A stretch of DNA of 64,000 nucleotides from JADJNW01 sp964517145 (lineage in GTDB: Bacteria > Bacteroidota > Bacteroidia > Chitinophagales > Saprospiraceae): assembly GCA_964517145.1 (NCBI GenBank), contig CAZFBN010000003.1, forward strand, positions 23,088 through 87,087. The letters run 5' to 3'. The position numbers and the translations under genes were made by a program. Numbering within the stretch: the stretch's first letter is position 1; each line of letters opens with the position of its first letter. The notes beneath the pieces are model-generated. The model was not told the DNA's origin and ran no database searches. It saw nothing but the letters and a program-made list of their open reading frames with translations. Positions 10,073 through 18,796 of this stretch are shown here, in pieces.

Positions 10073-10810
10073 CTAAGCAGGAATGGTGCTCAATGCTTTT
10101 TCTACAAATGCCGGAAACTCCAGCATCGATTCGATCAATCCATCATTGTCATACGCCTGGAGCTCTTCGCGCGTGTGAGAGCCATTGCAAACCCCTAGGG
10201 ACAACAGTACATCCGCGGCTTTGCCCGATTGCAGATCCGCCGGCGTGTCGCCAATGTTGATTACTTTTTTGCTATCGTTAACGCCCAAGATTTCCATCGC
10301 TTTCAAAATCATATCAGGATGGGGGCGCCCTTTACCCGTTTCGTTTGGCGTGAGCGACAAATCAATGATAGCATCGGCATTGCCTAAATACTGCTCGTTC
10401 AATCCCTTGTGCCAACCCAAGCGATTCAAAATAATATTGGTAACATCCCGATAAAAACCGGTGGTCAGCGCAATTTTTACGCCTTTGCTGCGCAACCATT
10501 CAAACGTTTCCAACGCGCCCTCCGTAGGTATTACCGGTTCTGTTTGATAATGATGCTCAAGCAGTTCCCGAAATTTCTTAAACGTTGTTTCTACTTTTGT
10601 TTCAAGATCAGGATGGGCACTGCCAATCATCTCCTGCCAAAAAGTTTCAATCACCAGGCGCTTCGGAATACCGTGCATCTCGTTGATCCGAGCACGCGTC
10701 ACGTCCAATCCTGTCTGAACTGCCGCGTCATAAAAGCAATTTTCTACCACCTTTTTGTCCTGAACGGTCGTACCCGCCATATCGAATACTACAAGTTGAA
10801 TTGGAAACAT
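10073..10810 (-). CDS. Phosphonatase-like HAD hydrolase (PhnX-related)
   Basis: The 245-aa product belongs to the HAD superfamily. Motif I is DMAGTTV with nucleophile D10; the usual second Asp is replaced by Ala, which is diagnostic of the phosphonoacetaldehyde hydrolase branch. Cap-domain K50 in GIPKR lies where PhnX has its Schiff-base lysine. GKGRPHPDM supplies the Arg that replaces the usual HAD Lys, and INIGDTPADLQSG is the metal-binding motif. PhnX enzymes cleave the C-P bond of phosphonoacetaldehyde. The phosphonatase-like clade is known to co-occur with FAD oxidoreductases of the kind encoded at 11780, and its exact substrate is unsettled. Expected to be cytoplasmic. No phosphonate transporter or PhnW lies nearby. 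Confidence 0.88.
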   Translation of the reverse strand: MFPIQLVVFDMAGTTVQDKKVVENCFYDAAVQTGLDVTRARINEMHGIPKRLVIETFWQEMIGSAHPDLETKVETTFKKFRELLEHHYQTEPVIPTEGALETFEWLRSKGVKIALTTGFYRDVTNIILNRLGWHKGLNEQYLGNADAIIDLSLTPNETGKGRPHPDMILKAMEILGVNDSKKVINIGDTPADLQSGKAADVLLSLGVCNGSHTREELQAYDNDGLIESMLEFPAFVEKALSTIPA

Positions 10811-10821
10811 AGATTAGTAAA

Positions 10822-10861
10822 GTTTATCGGTTTATCGGTTTATCGGTTTATTGGTTTATCG
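10822..10861. repeat. Short tandem repeat, GTTTATCG x5
   Basis: Five consecutive 8-bp units lie just upstream of the HAD hydrolase start; the fourth has one change (GTTTATTG). A second wordy segment follows at about 10926-10985, with variants of CTATTGAC and CTACTGGAC. The tract sits between co-directional genes. Confidence 0.85.
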
Positions 10862-10987
10862 GTAATTAAATTTAAATAGATGGCTATATCATATAATTAG
10901 TGTTCAAAATACTTTTGCAATTAAAATCATCAACTATTGACTGTTGACTACTGGACTATCGACTTCTACACTATTGAACTATTCACT

Positions 10988-11578
10988 TCATTTCTCAGAA
11001 CTATCATTTTCATTATACAAATAAAGCACCAGCATTTTTGCGGGTTGATCCGTATCGTTGCGCGGCACATGCGGAATGCGCCCATCGTACAGCAGCGTGT
11101 CGCCTTTTTTTAAAGGAATAATTTCCTCCTCAATTTGATAATTGATTTCTCCTTCCAGCACGTATTTAAATTCATAAGCGTCCACGCTTACTTTTTCGCG
11201 GCGGGCATTGGGCTCTATTTCTAGCAAAACTGCCTCAATGGTCAGTTTTTCAAAAGTTTGTTCCAGGATGAGTTGATAATTAAAACCGATCGCTTCCTCT
11301 TCTTTTTGAATACTGACGAGCTCTTGCGCACTTTTGTGAATGTAACGGCGCGGCGGCTCATAGTGCAAATTCTGAAAGAAATCTTCTGGCAGCAAATTCA
11401 GCGCTCGAATGATGGTGAGCAAAACCGGCAAAGACGGCACTGTGCGTCCGTTTTCAATTTTTGACAAAAGTCCTTTGCTGATGCTAGCCGTATCCGCCAA
11501 TTCCGTCAGCTTAATGCCTTTTTGCTGCCGCAAACTTTTGATGCGTTTACCAATTCCATTGAGCAGATAATCATTCAT
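10988..11578 (-). CDS. XRE-family regulator with C-terminal cupin domain
   Basis: The 196-aa product has an N-terminal helix-turn-helix at about 10-65 (IKSLRQQKGIKLTELA, SISKGLLSKIENGRTVPS). A C-terminal cupin-2 domain at about 110-190 carries the signature PLKKGDTLLYDGRIPHVPRN. This architecture is typical of repressors that sense a small ligand in the cupin pocket and control a neighbouring catabolic gene. It lies between the HAD gene (same strand) and the divergent FAD oxidoreductase, so it probably controls both. A perfect 12-bp palindrome overlaps its own promoter box. Confidence 0.92.
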   Translation of the reverse strand: MNDYLLNGIGKRIKSLRQQKGIKLTELADTASISKGLLSKIENGRTVPSLPVLLTIIRALNLLPEDFFQNLHYEPPRRYIHKSAQELVSIQKEEEAIGFNYQLILEQTFEKLTIEAVLLEIEPNARREKVSVDAYEFKYVLEGEINYQIEEEIIPLKKGDTLLYDGRIPHVPRNDTDQPAKMLVLYLYNENDSSEK

Positions 11579-11587
11579 AACTCATTA

Positions 11588-11604
11588 TTGTTGCAACAAA
11601 GTTA
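11588..11604 (-). promoter_or_regulatory. Likely autoregulatory operator and -7 box of the XRE-cupin gene
   Basis: The perfect palindrome TTGTTGCAACAA lies at 11588-11599, ten bases upstream of the start codon. On the minus strand TAACTTTG (11597-11604) fits the Bacteroidota TAnnTTTG -7 box and overlaps the palindrome by three bases. Binding there would block transcription. The assignment to this regulator is inferred from position. Confidence 0.45.
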
Positions 11605-11700
11605 AAGGATTGTTTCATCTCATTAAACTATGTTCCATGCAAATGTGGTTAATTTACAATTAATTAATACCTCTTTAACCTACTATCCTCTTTGAAAAAG

Positions 11701-11708
11701 TAATTTTG
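11701..11708 (+). promoter_or_regulatory. Candidate -7 box for the FAD oxidoreductase gene
   Basis: TAATTTTG fits TAnnTTTG and lies 72 bp upstream of the start codon. The upstream -33 element is not clear. Confidence 0.3.
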
Positions 11709-11779
11709 TTTTATTGGAAATGTGAAACCATCCTGGCAGAAGTGTTGATTTTTTGTAAACAAATAGTAAGCGTCACCCA

Positions 11780-12925
11780 ATGCAAAATTCTAACAAATTT
11801 GACATAGCAGTGATTGGCAGCGGCATTGTCGGATTGGCAGTTGCCTACACCGCAGCTCGTAAAGGCAGAAAAGTAGCCATTTTTGAAAGGCACCCAAAAG
11901 CACAAGGCGCTACGGTGCGCAATTTTGGTATGGTGTGGCCCGTGGGGCAGCCGGCGGCAACGTATGTGCGCGCCATGCGGTCGCGTGAGGTGTGGCTCGA
12001 ACTGGCACAAAAAGCGGGCTTTTGGGCAAAACCTTGGGGTTCGTTGCACCTGGCTTACCACGAAGATGAGCTACACGTGCTGGAGGAATTCTTGGCAACG
12101 ACACAGCACATTGGGTACAAATGTAAAATACTCACGCCGGAGGAAGTCATCAGTCGCAGCCCGCTGGTGAATCCAATCGGTTTGGAAGGGGCGATGTACA
12201 GCGCTACGGAAGTAAACGTGGATCCGCGCGAAGCAACGGAAGCCATTCACAAATATTTGCAAACACAACTCGGCGTTCAGTTTTTTTACAATACGGTTAT
12301 TACAAACATCAGTTATCCGCATTTGGCGAGCAATGGCAGAGAATGGTCTGCTGAGCAAATTTTTGTTTGTTCAGGCGCTGATTTTGAAACGCTTTATCCT
12401 GAAGTGTTCGCACAAAGCGGCATGACCAAGTGCAAACTCCAAATGATGCGCACCACGCCCCAACCCCGCGGTTGGGAATTGGGTCCAAATCTTGCAGCGG
12501 GTTTAACCTTGCAACATTACCAGTCTTTTGCGCATTGCGAAAGTTTACAATTATTAAAAAAACGCATTGCCAAAGAAATGTCCGAATACAATCGCTGGGG
12601 CATTCACGTTTTGGTTTCGCAAACTCGCCTCGGCGAACTCACCATTGGCGACAGCCACGAATATGGCATTGACCTGAGTCCTTTCGACAAACAATCCATC
12701 AACGAGCTTATTTTGAAATATTTGAAAAAATTTCTTAAACTTACCTCGCTGGAAATTGCGGAGACCTGGCATGGCATCTATCCAAAGTTGCCCGGTAAAA
12801 CCGAATACATCGAACACCCGGAGTCAGGCGTTACGATTATCAACGGCTTGGGCGGCGCGGGTATGACGCTGTCTTTCGGCTTGGCTATGGAGGTGATGGG
12901 GGTCACGCAGCAGTTGGCATATTGA
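11780..12925 (+). CDS. FAD-dependent amine oxidoreductase (TIGR03364-like, DAO family)
   Basis: The 381-aa product has a dinucleotide-binding N-terminus (VIGSGIVGLAVAYTAARKG), the family segment GATVRNFGMVWPVGQP and a C-terminal FAD-contacting stretch (IINGLGGAGMTLSFGLA). These place it in the D-amino-acid/glycine oxidase fold. The related family TIGR03364 was defined by its genomic association with phosphonatase-like HAD proteins and is thought to deaminate oxidatively an aminophosphonate close to 2-aminoethylphosphonate. Here the HAD partner lies 1 kb away beyond the divergent regulator. The substrate cannot be read from sequence. Expected to be cytoplasmic, with no signal peptide. Confidence 0.9.
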   Translation: MQNSNKFDIAVIGSGIVGLAVAYTAARKGRKVAIFERHPKAQGATVRNFGMVWPVGQPAATYVRAMRSREVWLELAQKAGFWAKPWGSLHLAYHEDELHVLEEFLATTQHIGYKCKILTPEEVISRSPLVNPIGLEGAMYSATEVNVDPREATEAIHKYLQTQLGVQFFYNTVITNISYPHLASNGREWSAEQIFVCSGADFETLYPEVFAQSGMTKCKLQMMRTTPQPRGWELGPNLAAGLTLQHYQSFAHCESLQLLKKRIAKEMSEYNRWGIHVLVSQTRLGELTIGDSHEYGIDLSPFDKQSINELILKYLKKFLKLTSLEIAETWHGIYPKLPGKTEYIEHPESGVTIINGLGGAGMTLSFGLAMEVMGVTQQLAY

Positions 12926-12956
12926 TAAAAATGGGTTTCCGAATTGGAAACTTTAA

Positions 12957-14285
12957 GTGTCGCGTTGCATGTATTTCGTTTATCAATTTTTAAAAATCAT
13001 TGTCAAATTTGGCTTGTGGATTTACTACTCGAAACGTACTGTGGTAAATCGGAATGTGCTGCGCTTCAAAGGTCCGGCAATCGTTGTGTCCAATCATCCC
13101 AGTACGCTCATGGATCCACTCAATGTTGGCGCTTTGGCACGCGAGCCCTTTTATTTCCTTGCAAATGCGGGGCTTTTCAAATCGAAATTTGGCAATTGGT
13201 TTTTCAATACTTTTTACTGCATACCTATCGAGCGCTTGCAGGATACCGGCGGCAAACCGGTGAATAACGCGGCGAATTTCGCGCGCTGCGATGCGCATAT
13301 GGTGAGAGGTAGCACCCTCTACATCGCGCCAGAGGGCGACAGTTGGATGCGGCGGCATTTGCAAAAGCTCAAAACGGGCACCGTACGCATTGCTTTTCAC
13401 TCTGAACAACAGCATGATTATCAGCTAGATCTGAAAATTATTCCCGTCGGATTGACCTACAGCGCACCAACCGCTTTTCGCAGCAAGGTTTTTATAAATG
13501 CAGGAGAACCTTTATATGTTCGGAATTTTCGAGCTGCCTACGAAGCCGATCCTTTGAATACGGTAAAAATGGTAACGTCGGCGTTGGAAGCGCAAATGCG
13601 CACACTGATGATCGATACCAGCGGAGACGAAGAGGATTTGTTGGTGAAGCAAGTAGAAGAAATATTACAAAATGAACATCCGTTACCTGCTGAAGCTGAA
13701 TTCAATAGAACAAAGAAATTGATTGTCGCTTTGCGCGAATGGCAGGCAGCCGATCAAATGAAATCGATACAATTTCAAAATCAAGTGGGACTATATTTTC
13801 GATTATTGCAACAATATCAACTCTCAGATGCCGCAGTCGCCAAATCTCCTGACAAAACGCTTTTTTTTAAAATATTATGTGTAATACTTGGATTTCCAGT
13901 GTTTTTGTACGGTTTTATTCAACATTTTTTTCCAGCGTTTATCCCGTTTTTAGCCGCACAATTGTTAGTCAAAAGAATGGGTTTGTACATCGGCTACACC
14001 ACAACGGTAAAATTTGCGCTAGGCGTTTTCACGGTGCCGCTGTTTTACTGGCTACAAAGTGAGCTCGTAGCGTATTGGTTTTCAACAACCGTATCGTGGT
14101 GGTATTTATTGAGCTTACCGATTGCCGGATTTTTTGCGTGGGAATATTGGATTTTTGCAAGAAAAACAATGCGTCTTTTTAGATTTAATTCATTGAAAAA
14201 TAAACAGTTATTTAAAGAAAGCCGATCTCAACTGTTGCAGCAGTCTGCGCACCTAAGCTCCCAATTATTTTCAACCGTGGATTGA
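12957..14285 (+). CDS. 1-acyl-glycerol-3-phosphate acyltransferase-like membrane protein (PlsC domain)
   Basis: The 442-aa product opens with an amphipathic helix, then a PlsC-type domain with the NHPSTLMDPL motif (NHx4D) and an acceptor-site-like PEGDSW. Two or three hydrophobic helices near residues 300-420 make it longer than PlsC itself. It probably transfers an acyl group to a lysophospholipid or other lipid at the inner membrane. A GTG start at 12957 is used here; ATG at 12969 is an alternative. It begins 31 bp after the FAD oxidoreductase and may be co-transcribed, but no functional link is evident. It ends 2 bp before the convergent aroQ stop. Confidence 0.82.
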   Translation: MSRCMYFVYQFLKIIVKFGLWIYYSKRTVVNRNVLRFKGPAIVVSNHPSTLMDPLNVGALAREPFYFLANAGLFKSKFGNWFFNTFYCIPIERLQDTGGKPVNNAANFARCDAHMVRGSTLYIAPEGDSWMRRHLQKLKTGTVRIAFHSEQQHDYQLDLKIIPVGLTYSAPTAFRSKVFINAGEPLYVRNFRAAYEADPLNTVKMVTSALEAQMRTLMIDTSGDEEDLLVKQVEEILQNEHPLPAEAEFNRTKKLIVALREWQAADQMKSIQFQNQVGLYFRLLQQYQLSDAAVAKSPDKTLFFKILCVILGFPVFLYGFIQHFFPAFIPFLAAQLLVKRMGLYIGYTTTVKFALGVFTVPLFYWLQSELVAYWFSTTVSWWYLLSLPIAGFFAWEYWIFARKTMRLFRFNSLKNKQLFKESRSQLLQQSAHLSSQLFSTVD

Positions 14286-14287
14286 CA

Positions 14288-14701
14288 TTACAAAAAATAT
14301 TCAATCGCCAACTCGTACCCGCGCAAGCCAAAACCAATGATGCAGCCCACGCAATTCGCGGAAAGGTAAGAGTGATGTCTGAATTCCTCGCGCTCAAACA
14401 CATTGGAAATGTGCACTTCTACCACCGGTGTACGAATGGCGGCAATCGCATCCGCAATCGCAATGCTGGTATGCGACAGTCCGCCCGCATTTAAAATAAT
14501 ACCATCGTAGGAAAATCCTACCTCATGTAATTTATCAATAATATATCCTTCGTGATTGCTCTGAAAATAATGCAACGTAACTGTCGGAAAATCAATCTGT
14601 AAGCGCTCGAAAAACGATTCAAATGTTTCGCGCCCGTAGATGTCTGGCTCGCGTGTGCCGACGAGGTTTAGATTGGGACCGTTGATAATAATGATTTTCA
14701 C
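14288..14701 (-). CDS. aroQ: 3-dehydroquinate dehydratase, type II
   Basis: The 137-aa product matches the compact type II dehydroquinase: GPNLNLVGTREPDIYG at the N-terminus (loop Arg and catalytic-Tyr region), SNHEG, the LNAGGLSHTS substrate loop, and VHISNVFEREEFRHHSYL with the catalytic His. It catalyses the third step of the shikimate pathway in the cytoplasm. Length is slightly under the usual 140-150. The gene is tail-to-tail with the acyltransferase. Confidence 0.95.
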   Translation of the reverse strand: MKIIIINGPNLNLVGTREPDIYGRETFESFFERLQIDFPTVTLHYFQSNHEGYIIDKLHEVGFSYDGIILNAGGLSHTSIAIADAIAAIRTPVVEVHISNVFEREEFRHHSYLSANCVGCIIGFGLRGYELAIEYFL

Positions 14702-14823
14702 GTTTTTGTTAGTATTTAATATTTACCATTCGACGTTTGTAACGCAGGCTGTCTTAATTGCATCAACATCAATAAAAATTGTCACTTCAAGTGCGCAATG
14801 TCAAATGAGCAATAAAAAGTAAA

Positions 14824-15780
14824 TTAACGGTTCTTTCTCACCCAGCTCAATATTTCCTGAGTAGGCTTCGCTGCCACATCTGCAGGCAAATCAACACGTT
14901 TATGTGCTTGTAAATCAACGGCAATCGCCTTATTGCTGGCATCCCGGAGCACCAGGTAACGGTTATTCGTTGCGCTTTTGGTGACTTGCGTATTGATGTC
15001 CATCGGTTGCTCCAGTAGCGGATTGATTTTAAATTCGCCTGTTTCCCGGTCGTAGCTAGGCATGATGCCCTGCTCGCTTCCACTTTGATTGGCTGGCAGC
15101 AAAAATAAAGCCCCGTACTCGCCATCTTGCACTTTGTATTCGCCAAAAGGCAGAACAGCCGTGGGATTTTGCGCGTTGCTCATGTTGTAAACAAAAGCGC
15201 CGTAGTCTTGCGCGTACCCGACCAGATAATTCTCCCATACTTCGAGGCGCTGCACCATACCCGACTGGGCATCAATGCCAGGGCGCTTGGTCGCAAACTG
15301 CGGTTTTAAGGGCGGTAGTAATTTTCGATTAGCAACATCATATAAATAAATAGTGGTCGTGCCGCGAATGCCAACGAGATGCGTCACATTATTATAGGTA
15401 ATATCAGAAATGTAATAAGGAAAATCAGGGCTTTCATCGACCGGCAAAACCTGGCGATCCACGCGGTTGCAACTTTTTGTATCATAAACTTCTAAAATAC
15501 GATGCCCCGGCGCATCCAGATCGGCGCTATAAGTCGTTGAATCAGCGGTGATTACCACCAGTATTTCCTGGTCGCGTGCCCAGAACAAATTACCGTCCAG
15601 CACCTCACTTGCTATTTTACAATCATGCGTATCTCGCACATTTGCAGCACGGCTCATGCCACTGGTGTCCGAATATTCCTGAGGGGTGTCGGTGGAGCTA
15701 CCTTCATTGGAAGGATTCTGACGACAAGCTACCAAACTCAAAATAAGGAGCAAAAAAGATACTTGCAATAAATATTTCAT
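14824..15780 (-). CDS. Hypothetical lipoprotein, possibly beta-propeller
   Basis: The 318-aa product begins with a lipoprotein signal peptide (LLILSLVAC; lipidated Cys at 19), followed by a Ser/Thr/Asn-rich linker. The remainder has repeated beta-strand blocks such as LEVYDTKSC, IYLYDVANRK and FVYNMSNAQ, suggesting propeller blades, but no family was recognised. It would be anchored in the inner or outer membrane. Upstream (minus-strand direction) lies the BlaI operator region. Confidence 0.75.
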   Translation of the reverse strand: MKYLLQVSFLLLILSLVACRQNPSNEGSSTDTPQEYSDTSGMSRAANVRDTHDCKIASEVLDGNLFWARDQEILVVITADSTTYSADLDAPGHRILEVYDTKSCNRVDRQVLPVDESPDFPYYISDITYNNVTHLVGIRGTTTIYLYDVANRKLLPPLKPQFATKRPGIDAQSGMVQRLEVWENYLVGYAQDYGAFVYNMSNAQNPTAVLPFGEYKVQDGEYGALFLLPANQSGSEQGIMPSYDRETGEFKINPLLEQPMDINTQVTKSATNNRYLVLRDASNKAIAVDLQAHKRVDLPADVAAKPTQEILSWVRKNR

Positions 15781-15917
15781 GTCATTGGTCTTTTAAAGTA
15801 GAACAAAGAAAGGCACATTTTTCTGTGAAACCCTTTATCAAACAAGGTAAAGTTAAATATTTTATACCGAAACGGGAAAAAATTCTCTATTCCTGCCGAA
15901 AGACACCTTTTGGTAGC

Positions 15918-16015
15918 ACGAAAATAACATTTCGTCGAAACTACGAAAAAAATCGTACTAAAAACTTGACATTACGAAAGCATTCGTATATTTTTGTTCT
16001 ACGAAAATATTCGTA
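15918..16015 (+). promoter_or_regulatory. Array of BlaI-type operators overlapping a consensus promoter
   Basis: Three 16-bp palindromes of the form TACGAA-N4-TTCGTA lie at 15942-15957 (right half ATCGTA), 15973-15988 and 16000-16015. A degenerate fourth (ACGAAA-N6-TTTCGT) lies at 15918-15935. Start-to-start distances are 31 and 27 bp. TTGACA (15966-15971) and TATTTT (15989-15994) are separated by 17 bp, and TATTTTTG (15989-15996) also fits TAnnTTTG. The second operator fills the spacer and the third covers the predicted start site. This is the expected arrangement for repression by the BlaI-type protein encoded downstream. Confidence 0.75.
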
Positions 16016-16205
16016 CAAATAAAGATACTAAGTTTTATTCATTACTCTTGATTTTGCCGCCCTCCGTCTCAATATTTTTAGCACCCGATTTCACCCGACT
16101 GACACTATTGGGATCGGAGGGATGCGGCAGTTTTTTCTGGTTTGGACGATGAATTTCAAGGAAACGCTTATAAAATCTGACGTCTTAGGTCTTAAAACAA
16201 ATAAC

Positions 16206-16601
16206 ATGAGTGCATTACCGAAACCGACAGAATCCGAGTTGGAAATTTTGCAAATTCTTTGGGAACATGGTCCTTCTCCGGTGCGCTTTGTGCACGACAA
16301 ACTCAACGAAGCCCGCCAGGTAAACCAACGCGAGGAAGTCGGCTACACCACTGCCCTGAAGCTGATGCAAATCATGGCGGACAAAGGTCTGCTCACCCGC
16401 AACACCGAAACGCGCACGCACGTGTACGAAGCCGCTGTGCCTGAGGAAGATACGCAGCAGCAATTGTTGAAAAAATTTGTGGATGCTACTTTTCGAGGTT
16501 CTGCTATGAAACTGGTCATGCAAGCCCTGGGCAACCACAGTGCCTCCGCAGAAGAGCTGGAAGAAATCAAAGCTTTGATTGAAAAAATGGAAAAGAAATA
16601 A
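16206..16601 (+). CDS. BlaI/MecI-type winged-helix transcriptional repressor
   Basis: The 131-aa product starts at MSALPKPTESELEILQIL and has the BlaI/MecI/CopY winged helix (LWEHGPSPVRFVHDKL, GYTTALKLMQIMADKGLL) with a C-terminal dimerisation helix (AEELEEIKALIEKMEKK). These proteins repress their own operon and are inactivated by proteolysis triggered by a partner membrane M56 peptidase. That partner is encoded 88 bp downstream. ATG 16206 is chosen because family homology begins there; an in-frame ATG at 16122 would add an unrelated 28-residue extension. Confidence 0.93.
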   Translation: MSALPKPTESELEILQILWEHGPSPVRFVHDKLNEARQVNQREEVGYTTALKLMQIMADKGLLTRNTETRTHVYEAAVPEEDTQQQLLKKFVDATFRGSAMKLVMQALGNHSASAEELEEIKALIEKMEKK

Positions 16602-16605
16602 CTCA

Positions 16606-16684
16606 AGTGTTTTAGTGCGATTGTGTGATGGGGTGTTTGTTCGCCTACTATAACACAAAAACACTACAACACCCTAACACTACA
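16606..16684. repeat. Quasi-palindromic word repeat between blaI and M56 genes
   Basis: Left arm (16606-16639) is built of GTGTT/GTGTG words; right arm (16650-16684) of AACAC words, approximately its reverse complement. The centre TTCGCCTACTATAACAC is shared with the element at 40957-41034. Confidence 0.7.
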
Positions 16685-16689
16685 TCATC

Positions 16690-18753
16690 ATGGAAATCAT
16701 TACCCGATTCATCTCCGAAGAAATCATCCACGCCCTTGGATGGACGGTGATTCACTCGCTCTGGCAGGCGGTGGGTGTGGCGCTTTTGCTCGCGGGCGCG
16801 ATGCTGGCACTGCAAAAACACACGGCGCAGGTGCGTTACACGGCGGCTTATGTGGCGCTGGTGATTACGTTTGGCATGGCGCTGTTTACATTTTTTGACC
16901 AATTGCAATTGGCACAGCAACACCTTCCCGATGAGTTTACTTACATTGCCATTCATGCCGATGATTATACGTTTGAATACAAACCTTCGCTGGCAAGTTC
17001 TTTCTTCCAACGTTTTGCCAATTATTTCAACGAACATATGCCCTTGGTCGTGACCGTCTGGTTCATGGGTGTGGCATTTTTCATCCTAAGATTGCTGGGC
17101 GGCTTGGCGTATGTGCAGCAGTTGAAAACCACTTACACCAGTCCTATTCCTGAAAAATGGCAGTATTTGCTGGAAGATTTGGCAACGCAAATCCCGGTGA
17201 AACGTTCAGTGCAATTAGTAGAATCGGCGATTGTCAAAGTGCCAATGGTCATCGGGCATTTCAAACCCGTCATTTTACTGCCGATAGGCGCGGTGAATGG
17301 ACTCACACCTGCGCAAGTGGAAGCGATTTTGGCGCACGAATTGGCACATATTGCAAGATATGATTATCTATTACACATTCTACAATCGGTGATTGAAGTG
17401 TTTTTCTACTTTAATCCGGCGGTGTGGTGGATTTCGGCGATCATTCGCACCGAGCGGGAGAATTGTTGCGACGATGTTGCCGTTGCCCTCTGCGGGAATC
17501 AGCTGACCTACGCCAAAGCCCTCGTTGCCTTGCAGGAAATGAGCACCGCGACGCCCCATCTTGCCATGACTTTTGCCAATAATAAAAACCAATTACTCAA
17601 ACGCGTCCAACGCATTTTAAATCAACCGCAAAATAAATCCGACATTATGGAGAAATTAACTGCAACCTGCTTACTGCTGGCTGTCCTTGTGGGCTTGTCG
17701 GTAAGCGCCGCCCGACCGTATCAAAATTTGACGACATCATCCGAAGCTGTTTTGGAAAGCCTTTTTGCAGATGAAGACTTGAGCGACATTGCTCACACCG
17801 GCTATTTTGATGAATCAACCGGCGATTATTATAACAATACAGATACCATTCCTGGCAAACGCAATGGTACATTTAGCTACGATGATGGTGAAAAACACAT
17901 TGAAGCTAAAATTGAAAACAATACCATAACGCGACTGCGAATTGACGGTAAAGAAATTCCAGCAGCTGAAATTGGCAATTATGAAGAGATGATCGAAACA
18001 CTGATGACAAATATTCCTGCACCACCTCAGCCGCCAATGCCCTCGAATGCGCCACCAGCACCACACGCAGTGCCTGCACCTCCTGCACCGCCCGCCCCAC
18101 CTGCGCCAGAAGTTTTCAACTATCGTGGTCCTGGCAAAGTGACAAAAGAAAAGGATAAAAATGGGAATACCTTTATTACCATCGAAACCGGCGAAGGAGA
18201 CCATGCCGTTCTGGAAATTAGAAAAGACGGTACGGTTATTATGGATGGAAAGGAATTGAAAGAAGGCGAGGCAGCCGACGTTTTTGGCAATATGGCAATG
18301 TGGGACGAAGCAGCATCGCGCGAGCACCAAGCGCAAATAGCAAAAGCCGAGGCTGACTGGGCAAAACAAGAAGCGGCTTTCCGAAAGCAAGAGGAAAAAT
18401 GGAAGGAGCAGGAACGTGCTTTTGAAAAACAAGCACACGAACAGGAGAAGCTTGCCCGTGCCTATGCGTTCTCTGGCGCTCACCCCGATTGGGATGGCGT
18501 GGGCACCTATGTGGTAGAGGCAGTGGGCAATGACAATATCCGCAAAGCCGTAGAAAAAGAGTTGCTAAAAGACGGTTTGATTAAAAATGCGAACCATTAC
18601 AAATTTGAACTGTCTGCCAAATCGGTGAAAGTAAACGGCAAAGAGTTGCCAGAAGCCGCTGCTAAAAAGTACATTGAATTGTACGAAAAGGAAGCCAATT
18701 TCCAACTTCGGACTAACAGTCGCTACACCATTAGCCGCCAAATGGAAGAATAA
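16690..18753 (+). CDS. M56-family membrane metallopeptidase, BlaR1/MecR1-like sensor
   Basis: The 687-aa product has four hydrophobic segments in the first 320 residues and the gluzincin motif HELAH (H216, E217, H220), with downstream ERENCCDDVAVAL supplying the third zinc-ligand region. After a further membrane segment near 315-340 the C-terminal half is extracytoplasmic: a Pro-rich linker at about 440-475 (repeats of APPAPP), a Gly/Asp-rich beta segment, and a charged coiled coil around 545-595. It lacks the penicillin-binding domain of true BlaR1, so its signal is unknown. It probably cleaves the adjacent BlaI-type repressor. A strong terminator follows. Confidence 0.9.
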   Translation: MEIITRFISEEIIHALGWTVIHSLWQAVGVALLLAGAMLALQKHTAQVRYTAAYVALVITFGMALFTFFDQLQLAQQHLPDEFTYIAIHADDYTFEYKPSLASSFFQRFANYFNEHMPLVVTVWFMGVAFFILRLLGGLAYVQQLKTTYTSPIPEKWQYLLEDLATQIPVKRSVQLVESAIVKVPMVIGHFKPVILLPIGAVNGLTPAQVEAILAHELAHIARYDYLLHILQSVIEVFFYFNPAVWWISAIIRTERENCCDDVAVALCGNQLTYAKALVALQEMSTATPHLAMTFANNKNQLLKRVQRILNQPQNKSDIMEKLTATCLLLAVLVGLSVSAARPYQNLTTSSEAVLESLFADEDLSDIAHTGYFDESTGDYYNNTDTIPGKRNGTFSYDDGEKHIEAKIENNTITRLRIDGKEIPAAEIGNYEEMIETLMTNIPAPPQPPMPSNAPPAPHAVPAPPAPPAPPAPEVFNYRGPGKVTKEKDKNGNTFITIETGEGDHAVLEIRKDGTVIMDGKELKEGEAADVFGNMAMWDEAASREHQAQIAKAEADWAKQEAAFRKQEEKWKEQERAFEKQAHEQEKLARAYAFSGAHPDWDGVGTYVVEAVGNDNIRKAVEKELLKDGLIKNANHYKFELSAKSVKVNGKELPEAAAKKYIELYEKEANFQLRTNSRYTISRQMEE

Positions 18754-18762
18754 TTTTTGACA

Positions 18763-18795
18763 ACAGTTGGCAATAAAAATGATATTGCCAACTGT
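18763..18795. terminator. Bidirectional intrinsic terminator
   Basis: Perfect 13-bp arms (ACAGTTGGCAATA and TATTGCCAACTGT) enclose a 7-nt loop. TTTT follows on the plus strand and a T-rich stretch on the minus strand. It ends the M56 gene on one side and the 40-aa gene on the other. Confidence 0.85.
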
Positions 18796-18796
18796 T

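Noticed and set aside
15825..16022. A 65-codon plus frame before blaI
   Set aside because: It spans the operator palindromes and promoter, and its composition (Lys/Arg/Tyr-rich from TACGAA words) is explained by them.
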